Part shown: one piece after another, positions 8,446 through 17,771 of the stretch
Layout: every line of letters begins with the position of its first letter
Position numbering within the stretch: the stretch's first letter is position 1
Source: Odoribacter lunatus
Lineage (GTDB): Bacteria; Bacteroidota; Bacteroidia; Bacteroidales; Marinifilaceae
NCBI RefSeq assembly: GCF_943193135.1
Contig: NZ_CALPCZ010000001.1
Coordinates: forward strand, 62,001-126,000
Length of the DNA stretch: 64,000 bases
Reading direction: 5' to 3'
Notes under the pieces: generated by a model
Seen by the model: only the letters and a program-made list of their open reading frames with translations
What the model was told of the DNA's origin: nothing
Databases searched by the model: none
Program-made: the position numbers and the translations under genes

Positions 8446-9566
8446 GGAATGGTATGGATAAGATAAAACGGTTTATTGATTGCTATGTACCAATTACGAC
8501 TTGTACATTAAGATGTCATTATTGTTATATTACTCAACATGGATTGTTTGCACAGAAAATTCCTAAGTTGAAATATTCAGTTGAAACTGTGAGAAAGGCT
8601 TTGTCGAAAGAACGGTTAGGAGGAACGTGTTTGATTAATTTTTGTGCGGCAGGGGAAACACTTCTTTTGAAAGAGTTGTTGGATTATGTTCGAGCCCTTT
8701 TAGAGGAAGGACATTATGTTATGATTGTAACTAATGCAACAGTTTCGAGCCGTTTTGATGAAGTGGTAAAGTTTCCGCCAACTCTCTTACGAAGATTGTT
8801 TTTCAAGTTTTCTTACCATTATTTGGAATTGAAACAGAAAAATCTATTGGAGAAGTTTTTTAAGAATATTCAAAAAGTGCGGGATGCTGGTTGTTCTTTT
8901 ACTTTGGAAGTGACACCTTCTGATGAGTTGATTCCTTTTATTGATGAGATGAATCAAAAAGCAGTAGAAGAATTAGGAGCCATTCCCCATGTGACAGTTG
9001 CGAGGGATGAAAGAGATCCTGAAAAATTACCGATTCTGACCGAGATGTCAAAGGAAGAGTATAAGGAGGTATGGGGAAAATTCCATTCTGCGCTTTTTGA
9101 TTATAAAATGGAGCTGTTTGAGGTAAGAAGAACCGAATTCTGTTACGCAGGAGAATGGTCTTTTTATTTGAATTTGGGGACAGGTATGATGTCTCAATGT
9201 TATAAGTCATTGAAAGAACAAAATATTTTTGAGCATCCGGAACAGCCGATTGTATTTTGTCCGATTGGAAATAATTGCTTGGAACATCATTGTTATAATG
9301 GGCATGTTTGGATTGCATTGGGTGATATACCTGAATTACTTGCTCCCACTTATGCAGAGTTGCGAAATAGGGTATGTGAAGATGGTTCAGAGTGGATAAA
9401 TCCTGAAATGAAAAGTTTTATGGGCTCGAAGTTATTTGAGTCTAATAAATCCTATACATCAGAAGAAAAGGCAGTTGTGAATAAAAAATTGCATAGATTA
9501 ATTGTAAGACGGCATTTAAAACATCGCGTAGCCAATTTATTAAAAGTAGTAAGGAGGGAAAAATGA
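8442..9566 (+). CDS. Radical SAM enzyme of the polysaccharide locus
   Basis: A 374-residue protein. The N-terminal CTLRCHYCYIT holds the CxxxCxxC motif that binds a [4Fe-4S] cluster and S-adenosylmethionine; the barrel shows FCAAGETLL, the glycine-rich motif two. The C-terminal part carries further cysteines (FCYAGEW, SQCYKS, FCPIGNNCLEHHCYNG) that could hold an auxiliary cluster, as in SPASM or twitch proteins. It probably starts at 8442 (ATGA overlap with the upstream stop); MDKIKRF at 8454 is an alternative. It overlaps the pyruvyl transferase gene by four bases, with AAGGAGG just upstream of that gene. Radical SAM enzymes are not part of standard capsule pathways; the substrate is unknown and could be a sugar or lipid-linked intermediate. 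Confidence 0.85.
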   Translation: MRNGMDKIKRFIDCYVPITTCTLRCHYCYITQHGLFAQKIPKLKYSVETVRKALSKERLGGTCLINFCAAGETLLLKELLDYVRALLEEGHYVMIVTNATVSSRFDEVVKFPPTLLRRLFFKFSYHYLELKQKNLLEKFFKNIQKVRDAGCSFTLEVTPSDELIPFIDEMNQKAVEELGAIPHVTVARDERDPEKLPILTEMSKEEYKEVWGKFHSALFDYKMELFEVRRTEFCYAGEWSFYLNLGTGMMSQCYKSLKEQNIFEHPEQPIVFCPIGNNCLEHHCYNGHVWIALGDIPELLAPTYAELRNRVCEDGSEWINPEMKSFMGSKLFESNKSYTSEEKAVVNKKLHRLIVRRHLKHRVANLLKVVRREK

Positions 9567-10525
9567 TTTATCGGGAAAAGACAGATGTATTGAAGAATGA
9601 AATCATAAACTCTTTAAAAGTATTTACCGGAAGAAAATGTGTGTTGTGGGATGTTCCTTATTATTCTAATATCGGAGATACGTTGATTTGGGAAGGTGAA
9701 TTAAACTTCTTAAAGAATTGCGGATGCAAATGTTTGGAAATGGCCTCTAAAGAAACTTGCTGTTTCCCTTCTTTATCTAAAGATACAATCATTTTCCTTC
9801 AGGGTGGAGGAAATTTTGGTGATTTATGGCGTGAACATCAAGAATTTCGTTTGGAAGTCATTAGAAGATACCCAAAGCATCGTATCGTTATGTTTCCTCA
9901 ATCGGTATATTATGAAAGTGCAGAACAGATGCGTCGTGATGCAGAGGAAATGGCTATGCACCCGAATTTAATTCTTTGTGCCCGTGATAATGTTTCTTAC
10001 GCATTATTAAAAAAAGAATTCAAGAACCAGGTTCTGTTGGTTCCGGATATGGCTTTTTGTATTTCGTTAGATTATTTAGAGAAACTCCGAAGTAAAGAAA
10101 AAGATAGGATTTTATTTGTAAAGCGGACAGACAAAGAGTTAGCCGACATAACGTTTAAGAGAGAAAATGCTGATGTTCGGGATTGGCCCTCTATGGAAAA
10201 CAGGATATGGTGTCTGTATCTATTGGAAAAGGGAGTAGGATTTTCACAGAAATTAAAGAAATGCGGTTGGAAAAATTTTGCAGGAAGAATTAATAAGATA
10301 TTAAATCTGTATGGCAAATACATAGTAAGACCCTGCCTTACGAAAATAGGAGTGAAATTCGTAAGTAGCTATAAATATGTTTATACGACCCGGTTGCATG
10401 TAATGATTTTGTCTGTATTATTAGGAAAGAGTTGTGAATTTTTCGATAACTCATACGGAAAAAATTCTGCATTCTATGAAACGTGGCTAAAGGATTTAGC
10501 GGAAATAAAAAAGGCAAATGGCTGA
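9563..10525 (+). CDS. Polysaccharide pyruvyl transferase family protein
   Basis: A 320-residue protein of the CsaB/WcaK pyruvyl transferase family, which adds ketal-linked pyruvate from phosphoenolpyruvate to sugars. Landmarks are NIGDTLIWEGELNFLK near the N-terminus, FLQGGGNFGDLW, the MFPQSVYYES segment, ARDNVSY, and the C-terminal TTRLHVMILSVLLGK. A Shine-Dalgarno sequence (AAGGAGG) precedes the ATG, which overlaps the radical SAM stop. Pyruvylation would add negative charge to the polymer. Family assignment is good; the acceptor sugar is unknown. Confidence 0.87.
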   Translation: MIYREKTDVLKNEIINSLKVFTGRKCVLWDVPYYSNIGDTLIWEGELNFLKNCGCKCLEMASKETCCFPSLSKDTIIFLQGGGNFGDLWREHQEFRLEVIRRYPKHRIVMFPQSVYYESAEQMRRDAEEMAMHPNLILCARDNVSYALLKKEFKNQVLLVPDMAFCISLDYLEKLRSKEKDRILFVKRTDKELADITFKRENADVRDWPSMENRIWCLYLLEKGVGFSQKLKKCGWKNFAGRINKILNLYGKYIVRPCLTKIGVKFVSSYKYVYTTRLHVMILSVLLGKSCEFFDNSYGKNSAFYETWLKDLAEIKKANG

Positions 10526-11519
10526 TAGTTTCAAGGTTAAGGTTTCGATTATAATACCTGTTTATAAAGTAGAACGGTATATTGAGCGCTGTTTGCGTTC
10601 TGTTATTTCACAGACGTATCAAGGGGAGCTGGAATGTATTTTGGTTGATGACGCGACTCCAGACCAAAGTATGGAGATTGTTGGAAATATTCTTTTAACG
10701 TATTGCGGGAATATATCCTTTAAGATTATTCGACACGAACAAAATAAGGGATTGTCGGCCGCCAGAAATACGGGCATAAAAAATGCTTCAGGGGAGTATT
10801 TATATTTTCTGGATAGTGATGATGAGATTACGCCGGATGCGATAGAAAAGTTAGGAGCATTGGCTGAAAAATATGCAGGCGTGGATATGGTTTGCGGGAA
10901 TTTGTATGTTTCCGAGTTAATGACATGGCTTTTTATACCTCGTTCTTTTTCGGAATATCTAACCAATGCGCGGCAAATAAGAAAAGCTATGCTAAAACGG
11001 CAATTGCCTATAACAGTATGGAACAAACTTATTAGACGAGATTTTTTGATTGGGTATAACTTATGGTTTGTCGAAGGTATTGTGCATGAAGATGAAGTAT
11101 GGAATTTTTTTGTTGCGAAAAATATAAATTCTTTGGCGATATGTCGTGCTGCTACTTATATTTATTATCAAAGTGACAGTTCAATTACGACAACGGTTTC
11201 TTTTCATCGGATAAAAAGTTTTATAGAAATAACGGATATTTTTATTCATAATATTGATGCTGTTTTATCTCGTTTGCAGCGTAAGAGTATTTTCTTTAGT
11301 GGTTATGCAGCTTTATTGCTGATGGCAGAAATCAGTGATAAAGATGCTGTAATGAATATAGCAAATACATTGAAAGCGACTATTAAGCCGTTATTGAAAC
11401 AAACTGTTCGTCATTTTAGGATTATAGAATTATTACTTCTGCTGCCTTTTTATTTATCGCCTGTTTTTTTTAAAGCAATTAATCGCCATTTTTATAGATG
11501 CCTTCGTCATTTGATGTAA
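10518..11519 (+). CDS. Glycosyltransferase family 2
   Basis: A 333-residue cytoplasmic GT-A transferase that uses a nucleotide sugar to extend the lipid-linked repeat unit. Seen are VSIIIPVYKVERYIERCL, the LVDDATPDQS nucleotide-binding segment, NKGLSAARNTGIKNASGEY and the metal-binding LDSDDE. The C-terminal tail has a hydrophobic stretch (ELLLLLPFYLSPVFF) that may contact the membrane. It overlaps the pyruvyl transferase gene by 8 bases. The sugar specificity cannot be read from sequence. Confidence 0.92.
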   Translation: MADSFKVKVSIIIPVYKVERYIERCLRSVISQTYQGELECILVDDATPDQSMEIVGNILLTYCGNISFKIIRHEQNKGLSAARNTGIKNASGEYLYFLDSDDEITPDAIEKLGALAEKYAGVDMVCGNLYVSELMTWLFIPRSFSEYLTNARQIRKAMLKRQLPITVWNKLIRRDFLIGYNLWFVEGIVHEDEVWNFFVAKNINSLAICRAATYIYYQSDSSITTTVSFHRIKSFIEITDIFIHNIDAVLSRLQRKSIFFSGYAALLLMAEISDKDAVMNIANTLKATIKPLLKQTVRHFRIIELLLLLPFYLSPVFFKAINRHFYRCLRHLM

Positions 11520-11558
11520 AGGCTAACTGTTCTCAATGATTCTATTTGTTTTTGTGTT

Positions 11559-12581
11559 ATGAGACGACCTAAAATATCTGTTATTATTCCTGTTTATAGA
11601 GCAGAGAAGTTTCTATACCGTTGTTTGAACAGTATTTTGACACAGACTTTTACTGATTTTGAGGTGTTGTTGATTGATGATGGAAGTCCGGATCGGAGCG
11701 GTGAAATTTGTGAGGAGTATGCCAAGAAAGATGCTCGCATTAGAGTATTTCATAAAGAAAATGGCGGAGTAAGTTCCGCAAGAAATGTGGGGCTTCGTGA
11801 AGTAAAAGGAGATTGGATAATGTTTGTTGATAGCGATGACACTGTTGATGCTGATTATATAGAACATTACTATTTATCTGTAAAAGATGATGTTCAATTG
11901 GTGTTAGGTCGTATTGATATACCCCAAAAAGAAATTATACATCAAGAGGAGTCTGTAATTAGCAATTCAGAATTGGTGCATTTTGTAATAGAGCATAAAG
12001 TCTTGAATTTCTCCGCTCCTTTTTGTAAAATATTCAATAGGCAGATTATTGTTGATAATGATATATTGTTTCCTATTGGGGTGCATATGGGGGAAGATGG
12101 TATATTTTTTACGAGGTATTTAAATAATATAAATATATTAAAGGTCATTGATTATTGTGGCTATAATTACAATCGACATACAGATTCTTTATCTCAGAGG
12201 TATTATGCATTCAAAGAAGAATGGGAATGTTATGTATTATGGAGGGCTGAGGTAGAACGGTTTGTTCATGATTATTTGGATGATAATCCAAGTATAAATA
12301 AAATGAAATGTGTATGGAGTTTACGTATAGGTGAAACTTTTCATAGATGTTTACAAGCAATATATAGATATACAGAAGACAATCTGTCAATAAGAGAACA
12401 GGTGCAATTATTGAAATCTATTCCTGATAAGGATGCCAAAGAGTATGGTTTATATTTTAAGCCTTTAAATTGTTATAACTCTATGTATAAGTGGCTGTTT
12501 ATGCATAAGTTTTTTATTCCTTATGTTATTATGGGTAGAATAGATAAGATTGTAAGAAAGTTTTATAAAAAAGAAGTATAA
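11559..12581 (+). CDS. Glycosyltransferase family 2
   Basis: A 340-residue GT-A transferase, closely similar in its first 110 residues to the preceding gene: ISVIIPVYRAEKFLYRCL, LIDDGSPDRSGEICEEY, NGGVSSARNVGL and MFVDSDDTVD with the DxD motif. The C-terminal two thirds are unlike the neighbour, so it probably adds a different sugar. There is a 39-base gap to the previous gene and 112 bases to the next, both without a recognisable promoter, so it is likely part of the same transcript. Confidence 0.92.
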   Translation: MRRPKISVIIPVYRAEKFLYRCLNSILTQTFTDFEVLLIDDGSPDRSGEICEEYAKKDARIRVFHKENGGVSSARNVGLREVKGDWIMFVDSDDTVDADYIEHYYLSVKDDVQLVLGRIDIPQKEIIHQEESVISNSELVHFVIEHKVLNFSAPFCKIFNRQIIVDNDILFPIGVHMGEDGIFFTRYLNNINILKVIDYCGYNYNRHTDSLSQRYYAFKEEWECYVLWRAEVERFVHDYLDDNPSINKMKCVWSLRIGETFHRCLQAIYRYTEDNLSIREQVQLLKSIPDKDAKEYGLYFKPLNCYNSMYKWLFMHKFFIPYVIMGRIDKIVRKFYKKEV

Positions 12582-12693
12582 GGGCATAGATGAGAGATTT
12601 AGTGAATAGGTTGGGGAGCTTAAATATGTATAATTATTTTGAACTCTTTTTTTTCAAATATAAAGATGACATATCCATTGTAATGTTACTTTA

Positions 12694-13983
12694 ATGCAAA
12701 AGTTCCTAATAATAGTGCTGACTTTTATATGTTTGTATAGTGTACATATAAAAGGGCTTCCATTTGCTTTAAATGTACTTGTGGGTGTAGTGGGAGGAGG
12801 AAAGTTATTTTATGATCGAGTTATTACTTGTTCTCGAGATTCTATATTTAAAATACCCAGATCACTTGTTTGTATACTGTTGGCATCGTTTTTAATTATA
12901 ATTGTAAGTGGTGTCTCTATTCTTTTTAATTATACGCAAGATGCTTATTTCATAAAGTTGGTAATAATTAATTTCTCAAAATTGTTTGCAATATATCTTT
13001 TAGCAAAATTAATAGAGTCTGTGTATGGTTGTGTTACGTTTTCATTGGTGGTAAAATATGTTGTGATAGCGGCTGTAATTCAAATGGTTCTTTCTGTTAT
13101 GATGTATTTAAATCCGACTTTTTATGAATTGACAACAAATTTATTACAATATACCGAATTAGCTAGTGATAAAATGAATGAGTTGGTTGGTACTCGTATA
13201 TTGGGATTTAGCACAATGTTTTTTGAATCAGGTATTATTCATGGATTTGTTTTGATATTAATAGTTGCTGCATTGCAATTTGGTGAATATTCGGGGAAAC
13301 AATATTTGGCATATATTTTTTCGTTTATACTGATTTTCGTGGGAGGGATGATGTTGGCAAGAACGACCTTAATAGGTTTTGGTTTGGCATTGTTATTAGT
13401 GCTGTACAATAATCGGATTTTCAGATTAAGAATAACTTCAAAAATGTGTAAGAGCATAGGAGCGTTAGTTTGTATTGTTTTATGTTCAGCTATTTTAATA
13501 TATTCATTGTCGGAAGAGGTTAGAGTAAAAATGGGATTGATGGTGGATTTTGCGTTTGAAATGTTTAAGAATTATTTTAATTCTGGGAGTATCGAGACAA
13601 AATCTACAAATAAGATGTTGACAATGTATGTTTTTCCACATTCTTTTAAAACTTGGCTGATTGGAGATGGTTTATGGAGTGTTTCTGATGGGTATGGATA
13701 TTACATGTCTACGGATATTGGATATTGTAGAATGCTATTCTATTTCGGTTTATTGGGGACGTTTATGTTTTTTCTATATCAGTATGTAATAATTTGGGCA
13801 GTTTCTAAAAAGAATATGAACGTGGGCAGAATTGTGTTTGTATTGCTTTATCTCTATTGTCTTATATTGAATTTGAAAGGGGCTGCTGATTTATTTGGTA
13901 TTGTGACCTTGTTTTATTTTTCTAAAAATAGTAATGATGTAAAAATAGGGGCTCAAAAGAGAAAAGGTTTGTCAATATCTTGA
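12694..13983 (+). CDS. O-antigen/capsule polymerase (Wzy-like)
   Basis: A 429-residue inner-membrane protein with about 10-11 hydrophobic segments and one long periplasmic loop near residues 280-340 (containing SGSIETKSTNKMLTMY and IGDGLWSVSDGYGYYMSTD). This is the usual topology of Wzy polymerases, which join repeat units in the periplasm. Sequence conservation in the family is low, so the call depends on topology, the G-D-G loop motif and the location next to a Wzx flippase. The gene is very AT-rich compared with the flanking rfb genes. Confidence 0.75.
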   Translation: MQKFLIIVLTFICLYSVHIKGLPFALNVLVGVVGGGKLFYDRVITCSRDSIFKIPRSLVCILLASFLIIIVSGVSILFNYTQDAYFIKLVIINFSKLFAIYLLAKLIESVYGCVTFSLVVKYVVIAAVIQMVLSVMMYLNPTFYELTTNLLQYTELASDKMNELVGTRILGFSTMFFESGIIHGFVLILIVAALQFGEYSGKQYLAYIFSFILIFVGGMMLARTTLIGFGLALLLVLYNNRIFRLRITSKMCKSIGALVCIVLCSAILIYSLSEEVRVKMGLMVDFAFEMFKNYFNSGSIETKSTNKMLTMYVFPHSFKTWLIGDGLWSVSDGYGYYMSTDIGYCRMLFYFGLLGTFMFFLYQYVIIWAVSKKNMNVGRIVFVLLYLYCLILNLKGAADLFGIVTLFYFSKNSNDVKIGAQKRKGLSIS

Positions 13984-14019
13984 TTCATGATTTAGTAATT
14001 AAGCATCTACGTATTTTAA

Positions 14020-15126
14020 ATGAATATACTATTGATTACACATGCATTTTTGCCAGATATAGATGGTGGAGTGATAGTTGCTTATGATTATGCCAATTTA
14101 TTGGTTAAGCAAGGACATAAGGTTACGGTTTTATCAAAAAAATATCGGAATCCGCTTACAAATACGTTATTTAAATATGTGCAAGTACCTAATCGATATG
14201 GAAGTTATTTTTGGAAATATAATTTTGGATGTTTCTTGCATAAAATGAATATAGAGGAGTATGATTTTATTATATTGAATCAATCGCCAACTCCCATTAT
14301 TGCAGGAGCCTATTTCCCTGAAAAGGTATTAAAGAAGACAATACCTATCATCCAAGGGCTTGAAGTAGAATATATATACCGTAATAGAAAATTCTTAAGT
14401 AACTTGTTTCATATTTTTCTGCGTTTTAAACCTCTTCATAAAAAGTGTTTATTAGCTTGCAAAAAGGTGATCTCTGTAAGCGAATTCCATAAACAGAAAG
14501 TGATTGAGGCTGCAAAGTTAGAATCAATATCAAGTAAATTCCAAGTAGTTTATACGGGAATTGATAAAGATATATTCAAACCGATATTGTCTGATTTCAG
14601 AGATAAATTTGGTGTATATCATAAAGAAATATTGATTACGGTTGCTCGCATTGAAAAGATGAAAGGATTTTCTGAGATGCTGGGAATTTTTCAACGTTTG
14701 ACGGCAATTAGTAAAGATTATCTGTGGGTGATTATAGGTGATGGATCTTATATGCTTGAGTTGAAAGAAGAGATTCGCCAAAATAATCTTGATAATTCTG
14801 TTATGCTATTGGGAAGAAAAAAACGAGAGGAGTTGGGGTATTATTATTCGGCTGCGAATTGTTTTTGGTTATTGTCGAATTATGATGAGTGTTTGCCACT
14901 TGTTTATTTAGAGGCTCAATCCTGCGGAATTCCGGCAGTAGGAAGGAACAAGGGAGGTACAAAGGAAACTATTTTGCATAATAAAACAGGTTTTTTGATA
15001 GATAGTGAAGAAGAATGTTTGGATATTTTATTGAACCAGAGGTATAAACAGATAAAATCGAGTGATTTGAAAATATTTTCTGATAGATTTGATAAGACAG
15101 AGGCAGTTAAACAATTGATTTCTTAG
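14020..15126 (+). CDS. Glycosyltransferase family 4
   Basis: A 368-residue GT-B retaining glycosyltransferase. The N-terminal domain opens ILLITHAFLPDIDGGVIVA; the C-terminal domain has LITVARIEKMKGF, VMLLGRKKREELGYYYSAA and the donor-binding signature YDECLPLVYLEAQSCGIPAV followed by GGTKETI, with the two Glu of the EX7E-type motif. The start at 14020 is a plain ATG 36 bases after the polymerase. Donor sugar is unknown. Confidence 0.92.
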   Translation: MNILLITHAFLPDIDGGVIVAYDYANLLVKQGHKVTVLSKKYRNPLTNTLFKYVQVPNRYGSYFWKYNFGCFLHKMNIEEYDFIILNQSPTPIIAGAYFPEKVLKKTIPIIQGLEVEYIYRNRKFLSNLFHIFLRFKPLHKKCLLACKKVISVSEFHKQKVIEAAKLESISSKFQVVYTGIDKDIFKPILSDFRDKFGVYHKEILITVARIEKMKGFSEMLGIFQRLTAISKDYLWVIIGDGSYMLELKEEIRQNNLDNSVMLLGRKKREELGYYYSAANCFWLLSNYDECLPLVYLEAQSCGIPAVGRNKGGTKETILHNKTGFLIDSEEECLDILLNQRYKQIKSSDLKIFSDRFDKTEAVKQLIS

Positions 15127-15132
15127 TTGATA

Positions 15133-16509
15133 ATGAAAAATATTGCGATAATATTGGCTGGGGGAACCGGTCAACGTTTAGGGGATTCTATGCCCAAACA
15201 GTTTCTTAAAGTGGCGGGGAAAAAAGTGATAGAACATACATTGGATGTATTTCAAAATCATCCACAAATAGATGAAATTGCCATTGTTTCCAATCCTAAC
15301 TTTATAAATGAGGTGGAGACTATTGCGATTAAGAATAGTTATACGAAATTGAAAAAGATATTGCAGGGGGGCAAGGAACGTTATCATTCCAGTCTCTCTG
15401 CAATTAATGCTTATGATGGTCAAGAGGAGGTGAATTTGATTTTTCATGATGCTGTGCGTCCTTTGGTAAATGATAGAATTATATCGGATTGTATTAAGGC
15501 GTTGGATAAATATAATGCAGTGGATGTTGCTATAAAAACAACTGACACAATTATTCAAATTAAACAAAATGATTATATATCAGGTATTCCTGATCGGGAA
15601 TATTTGCGTAATGGTCAAACTCCACAAGCATTTAAATTATCAACAATAAAAAAGGCTTATGAACTGGCATTGCAAGATCCTGATTTTAAGACCACAGATG
15701 ATTGTGGCGTAGTATATAAATATTTACCGGATGAATCCGTTTATGTGGTAAAGGGCGAGCAGTTTAATATGAAACTTACTTATAAAGAGGATTTATTTCT
15801 TTTAGATAAGCTTTTTCAATTGAAGTCTATTACACAACAAAATGAAACAGTAATTTCTGAAGCCAAGCGGCTTTTACCTTCTTCGGTTATTGTTGTTTTG
15901 GGTGGCAGTTACGGGATAGGATTAGATATTGTAAATATTTGCAGAAGTTATGGTGGGCATGTTTACTCTTTTAGCCGATCGGAGAATGGAGTGGATGTTT
16001 CTAATCACATCTTGGTCGCAAATGCTTTAAAAGAAGTTTATGAAAAAGAAGGACGTATTGATGCAGTGATAAATACTGCCGGTGTTCTTGATAAGATACC
16101 TTTAGTTAATATGTCATATGAAGAGATAAGCAAGAGTATAAATATTAATTATATCGGTGCGATTATTGTGGCTAAAGAATCTTATCCTTATTTGAAAGAT
16201 AGTAAAGGTTCTTTGTTGTTATTTACTTCCAGTTCTTATACACGTGGTCGCTCTTTGTATAGTTTGTATTCTTCTTCTAAAGCAGCGATTGTAAATTTGG
16301 TACAGGCATTAAGTGAAGAGTGGTATGAACATGGTATCAGGATAAATTGTATTAATCCAGAGCGAACTAAAACACCAATGCGAATAAAAAACTTTGGCGT
16401 AGAACCAGAAGATAGTTTATTAAAGTCATATGTTGTTGCAACAGCTTCTATAAATTGTCTTTTTTCTTTGATGACCGGGGAAGTTGTTGATGTGAAAATA
16501 AAAAAATAA
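15133..16509 (+). CDS. Fused cytidylyltransferase / SDR dehydrogenase (CDP-ribitol synthesis type)
   Basis: A two-domain protein of 458 residues; the ATG at 15133 is preferred to the TTG at 15127. Residues 1-230 are an IspD/TarI-like CTP transferase (IILAGGTGQRLGDSMPKQF, FHDAVRPLV, DVAIKTTDTI, RNGQTPQAFK). Residues 255-458 are a short-chain dehydrogenase with GGSYGIGLD for NAD(P) binding, NTAGVLDK and YSSSKAA (Tyr-x-x-x-Lys). This fusion matches the capsule enzyme that reduces ribulose 5-phosphate and activates ribitol 5-phosphate with CTP (Bcs1/Acs1 of Haemophilus influenzae). Together with the next gene, whose ATG overlaps this stop, it predicts a ribitol-phosphate polymer. A different polyol is possible. 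Confidence 0.85.
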   Translation: MKNIAIILAGGTGQRLGDSMPKQFLKVAGKKVIEHTLDVFQNHPQIDEIAIVSNPNFINEVETIAIKNSYTKLKKILQGGKERYHSSLSAINAYDGQEEVNLIFHDAVRPLVNDRIISDCIKALDKYNAVDVAIKTTDTIIQIKQNDYISGIPDREYLRNGQTPQAFKLSTIKKAYELALQDPDFKTTDDCGVVYKYLPDESVYVVKGEQFNMKLTYKEDLFLLDKLFQLKSITQQNETVISEAKRLLPSSVIVVLGGSYGIGLDIVNICRSYGGHVYSFSRSENGVDVSNHILVANALKEVYEKEGRIDAVINTAGVLDKIPLVNMSYEEISKSININYIGAIIVAKESYPYLKDSKGSLLLFTSSSYTRGRSLYSLYSSSKAAIVNLVQALSEEWYEHGIRINCINPERTKTPMRIKNFGVEPEDSLLKSYVVATASINCLFSLMTGEVVDVKIKK

Positions 16510-17768
16510 TGGTAAGGCAAGGAAATGTTTTTGCATTTGTCTTTTCGATGATTAAAAGAAGAGGTATAAAAGAGGTGGTTCTAAAAAATGTTGAAATCCT
16601 TTTAGGATATCCGCTTTATTTCTTTTCTTTTTTATGTATTCGGAACAATAATAAGTGGGTTATCGGAAGTGAAAATGGTTTTGTCGGGAATTGCAAATTT
16701 TTCCTGTTGGATGATTCAATAAAAAATTCCGAAAAGTCTATTTATTGGATTTCGTTATCAAGAAAAGATGTTAAAAAGGTAAGGAATATATTCCCTCAAG
16801 CTTATTATAAATGGAGTTTAAAAGGCATATATCATTCATTGACTGCCAAAGTATATATTTATTCGCATTATACCATTGATATTAATTTTTGGACATCAGG
16901 AGGGGCAAAGAAAGTTAATTTATGGCATGGTGTTGGGATTAAGAATATTGAATTTAAAACGCATGTAGGTAATGCAGGTAAGATTTATCGTGAAAAAAAT
17001 ATATTAGCGAGAATCTATATGCCTCATTTATTTAAAAGACCCGATTTAATGTTGTCTACGTCTCCTATGATGACGAAACATTTTTCTGAATGTTTCAGAA
17101 TTACGGAACAAATATGTGTGGAAGATATGTATCCACGGTGTAAACCTTTTTTTTGGAAACGGGAGAAATTAAAAGAATTTATTTATAAGAATGAATCTTT
17201 TGCTGTAAGAGAGCTGTACGAAAAAATGTTGAAGTATAATCAAATTTATCTGTATATGCCTACTTGGCGGGAAGATAGAAGTGATTTTATTAAAATATCC
17301 GGTATTGATTTTGAAGTTTTAAATTCGAGTTTACGGAAAAAACAGGCACTATTTTTATTAAAACTACATCCTGCAACTAATTTAAATGTAGATATTTCTA
17401 AATATTCTAATGTTTTAATGGTAGATAAAAATATTGATATCTATCCTTTATTACCAGTTACGGATATTCTTATTACAGATTATTCATCAATCTATTATGA
17501 TTATATATTGATGAAAGAAAAACATATCTTGCTTTTCCCGTTTGATTATTCAGATTATATATCAAAAGATCGAGATTTAGCGTTTGATTTTGATAAATAT
17601 ACTCCGGGTGTTAGAGCTTATACATTTAGAGAATTATTAGATTATATTGAAAATCAGATTCCTATTATTAATGATGATAAGGAATGGATTATAAATCAAT
17701 TTTGGGGAAATGTGCTGACTTTGGATAATAAGAATATTTTGCTTGAACGCATCAATTTACTTACATAA
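16509..17768 (+). CDS. CDP-glycerol/CDP-ribitol polyol-phosphate transferase (TagF/TarL-like)
   Basis: A 419-residue member of the CDP-glycerol glycerophosphotransferase family, which transfers polyol phosphate from a CDP-polyol to a glycan. The family landmarks are NLWHGVGIKNIEFKT, YMPTWREDRSDF, LKLHPATN and DILITDYSSIYYDYILM. The His residues in WHG and LHP are catalytic in the Gram-positive teichoic acid enzymes. It overlaps the CDP-ribitol synthesis gene by one base (TAATG), which argues that the donor is CDP-ribitol. It acts at the inner face of the cytoplasmic membrane. Whether it adds one unit or a polymer is not decidable here. Confidence 0.88.
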   Translation: MVRQGNVFAFVFSMIKRRGIKEVVLKNVEILLGYPLYFFSFLCIRNNNKWVIGSENGFVGNCKFFLLDDSIKNSEKSIYWISLSRKDVKKVRNIFPQAYYKWSLKGIYHSLTAKVYIYSHYTIDINFWTSGGAKKVNLWHGVGIKNIEFKTHVGNAGKIYREKNILARIYMPHLFKRPDLMLSTSPMMTKHFSECFRITEQICVEDMYPRCKPFFWKREKLKEFIYKNESFAVRELYEKMLKYNQIYLYMPTWREDRSDFIKISGIDFEVLNSSLRKKQALFLLKLHPATNLNVDISKYSNVLMVDKNIDIYPLLPVTDILITDYSSIYYDYILMKEKHILLFPFDYSDYISKDRDLAFDFDKYTPGVRAYTFRELLDYIENQIPIINDDKEWIINQFWGNVLTLDNKNILLERINLLT

Positions 17769-17771
17769 ATC

